From: CAYQTO01 sp964420455
GTDB lineage: Bacteria > Sumerlaeota > Sumerlaeia > SLMS01
Direction: 5' to 3'
NCBI GenBank assembly: GCA_964420455.1
Contig: CAYQTO010000192.1
Location: forward strand, 1-5,824
Length of the DNA: 5,824 bases
Shown here: positions 5,790-5,824 of the stretch, in pieces
How the letters are laid out: each line of letters begins with the position of its first letter
How positions within the stretch are numbered: the first letter of the stretch is position 1
Position numbers and translations under genes: made by a program
Notes under the pieces: model-generated
Databases searched by the model: none
What the model was told of the DNA's origin: nothing
What the model saw: the letters and a program-made list of their open reading frames with translations, nothing else

Positions 5790-5824
5790 CCCAGGGTCAG
5801 CGGCGCCAGCCGCGCCACCCTGGG
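5790..5824 (-). terminator. Strong hairpin at the window end, likely intrinsic terminator for a minus-strand gene to the right
   Basis: CCCAGGGT (5790-5797) pairs perfectly with ACCCTGGG (5817-5824), and inside it GCGGC (5800-5804) pairs with GCCGC (5809-5813) around GCCA, leaving a small 2/3-nt internal loop. Read on the minus strand, the hairpin is followed by GCTGTTTTGT, a short T run, as expected for a terminator of a gene lying beyond the window. The plus-strand continuation is not visible, so a bidirectional role cannot be judged. Confidence 0.55.

Noticed and set aside
5611..5824. CRISPR array
   Set aside because: The repeating unit is the whole 71 bp with no unique spacers between short identical repeats, and no cas gene is present.

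Overview
The window is GC-rich bacterial DNA with a strong preference for C or G at third codon positions. It carries five protein genes: four look intact and the first is cut by the left edge. The organism cannot be named from this sequence. The combination of a DUF4914-like protein, an FHA-Ser/Thr kinase and very GC-rich coding suggests a Verrucomicrobiota/PVC-type or similar environmental lineage, but this is a weak inference.

Layout. Positions 1-413 (+) hold the C-terminal part of a fold-type IV (class IV) PLP aminotransferase, most like D-amino-acid transaminases. After 30 bp comes accD (444-1367, +), the zinc-ribbon carboxyltransferase beta subunit of acetyl-CoA carboxylase, with a GTG start and a clear Shine-Dalgarno. 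A 156-bp gap with two short inverted repeats follows. Then comes a 638-residue protein (1524-3440, +) that I would place in the DUF4914 family. Its stop codon lies only 12 bp from that of the next gene, which converges on it: a soluble FHA plus Ser/Thr protein kinase (4730-3453, -). A 152-bp divergent intergenic region containing a perfect 7-bp-arm inverted repeat separates the kinase from a 230-residue single-pass membrane protein of unknown function (4883-5575, +). The last 249 bp hold no gene. They contain imperfect tandem repeats with an exact 71-bp period and end in a strong hairpin that reaches the window edge.

The main point of interest is the 638-residue protein. Read against the remembered pattern of GTP-dependent phosphoenolpyruvate carboxykinase (PEPCK), it shows in the same order a Lys-Lys pair, an EGW-x3-H metal-ligand motif, a Walker A loop, a DD kinase-2 motif, an N-x-R motif like the PEPCK PEP-binding motif, and an M-x-SE motif. 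This suggests a diverged PEPCK-fold nucleotide-binding enzyme. Several PEPCK substrate-site residues are changed, so its reaction is probably different.

How the genes work together: the aminotransferase and accD are close enough to be co-transcribed, but they belong to different pathways (amino acid and fatty acid metabolism). The kinase and the membrane protein share a divergent control region and could form a signalling pair, which is inference from position only.
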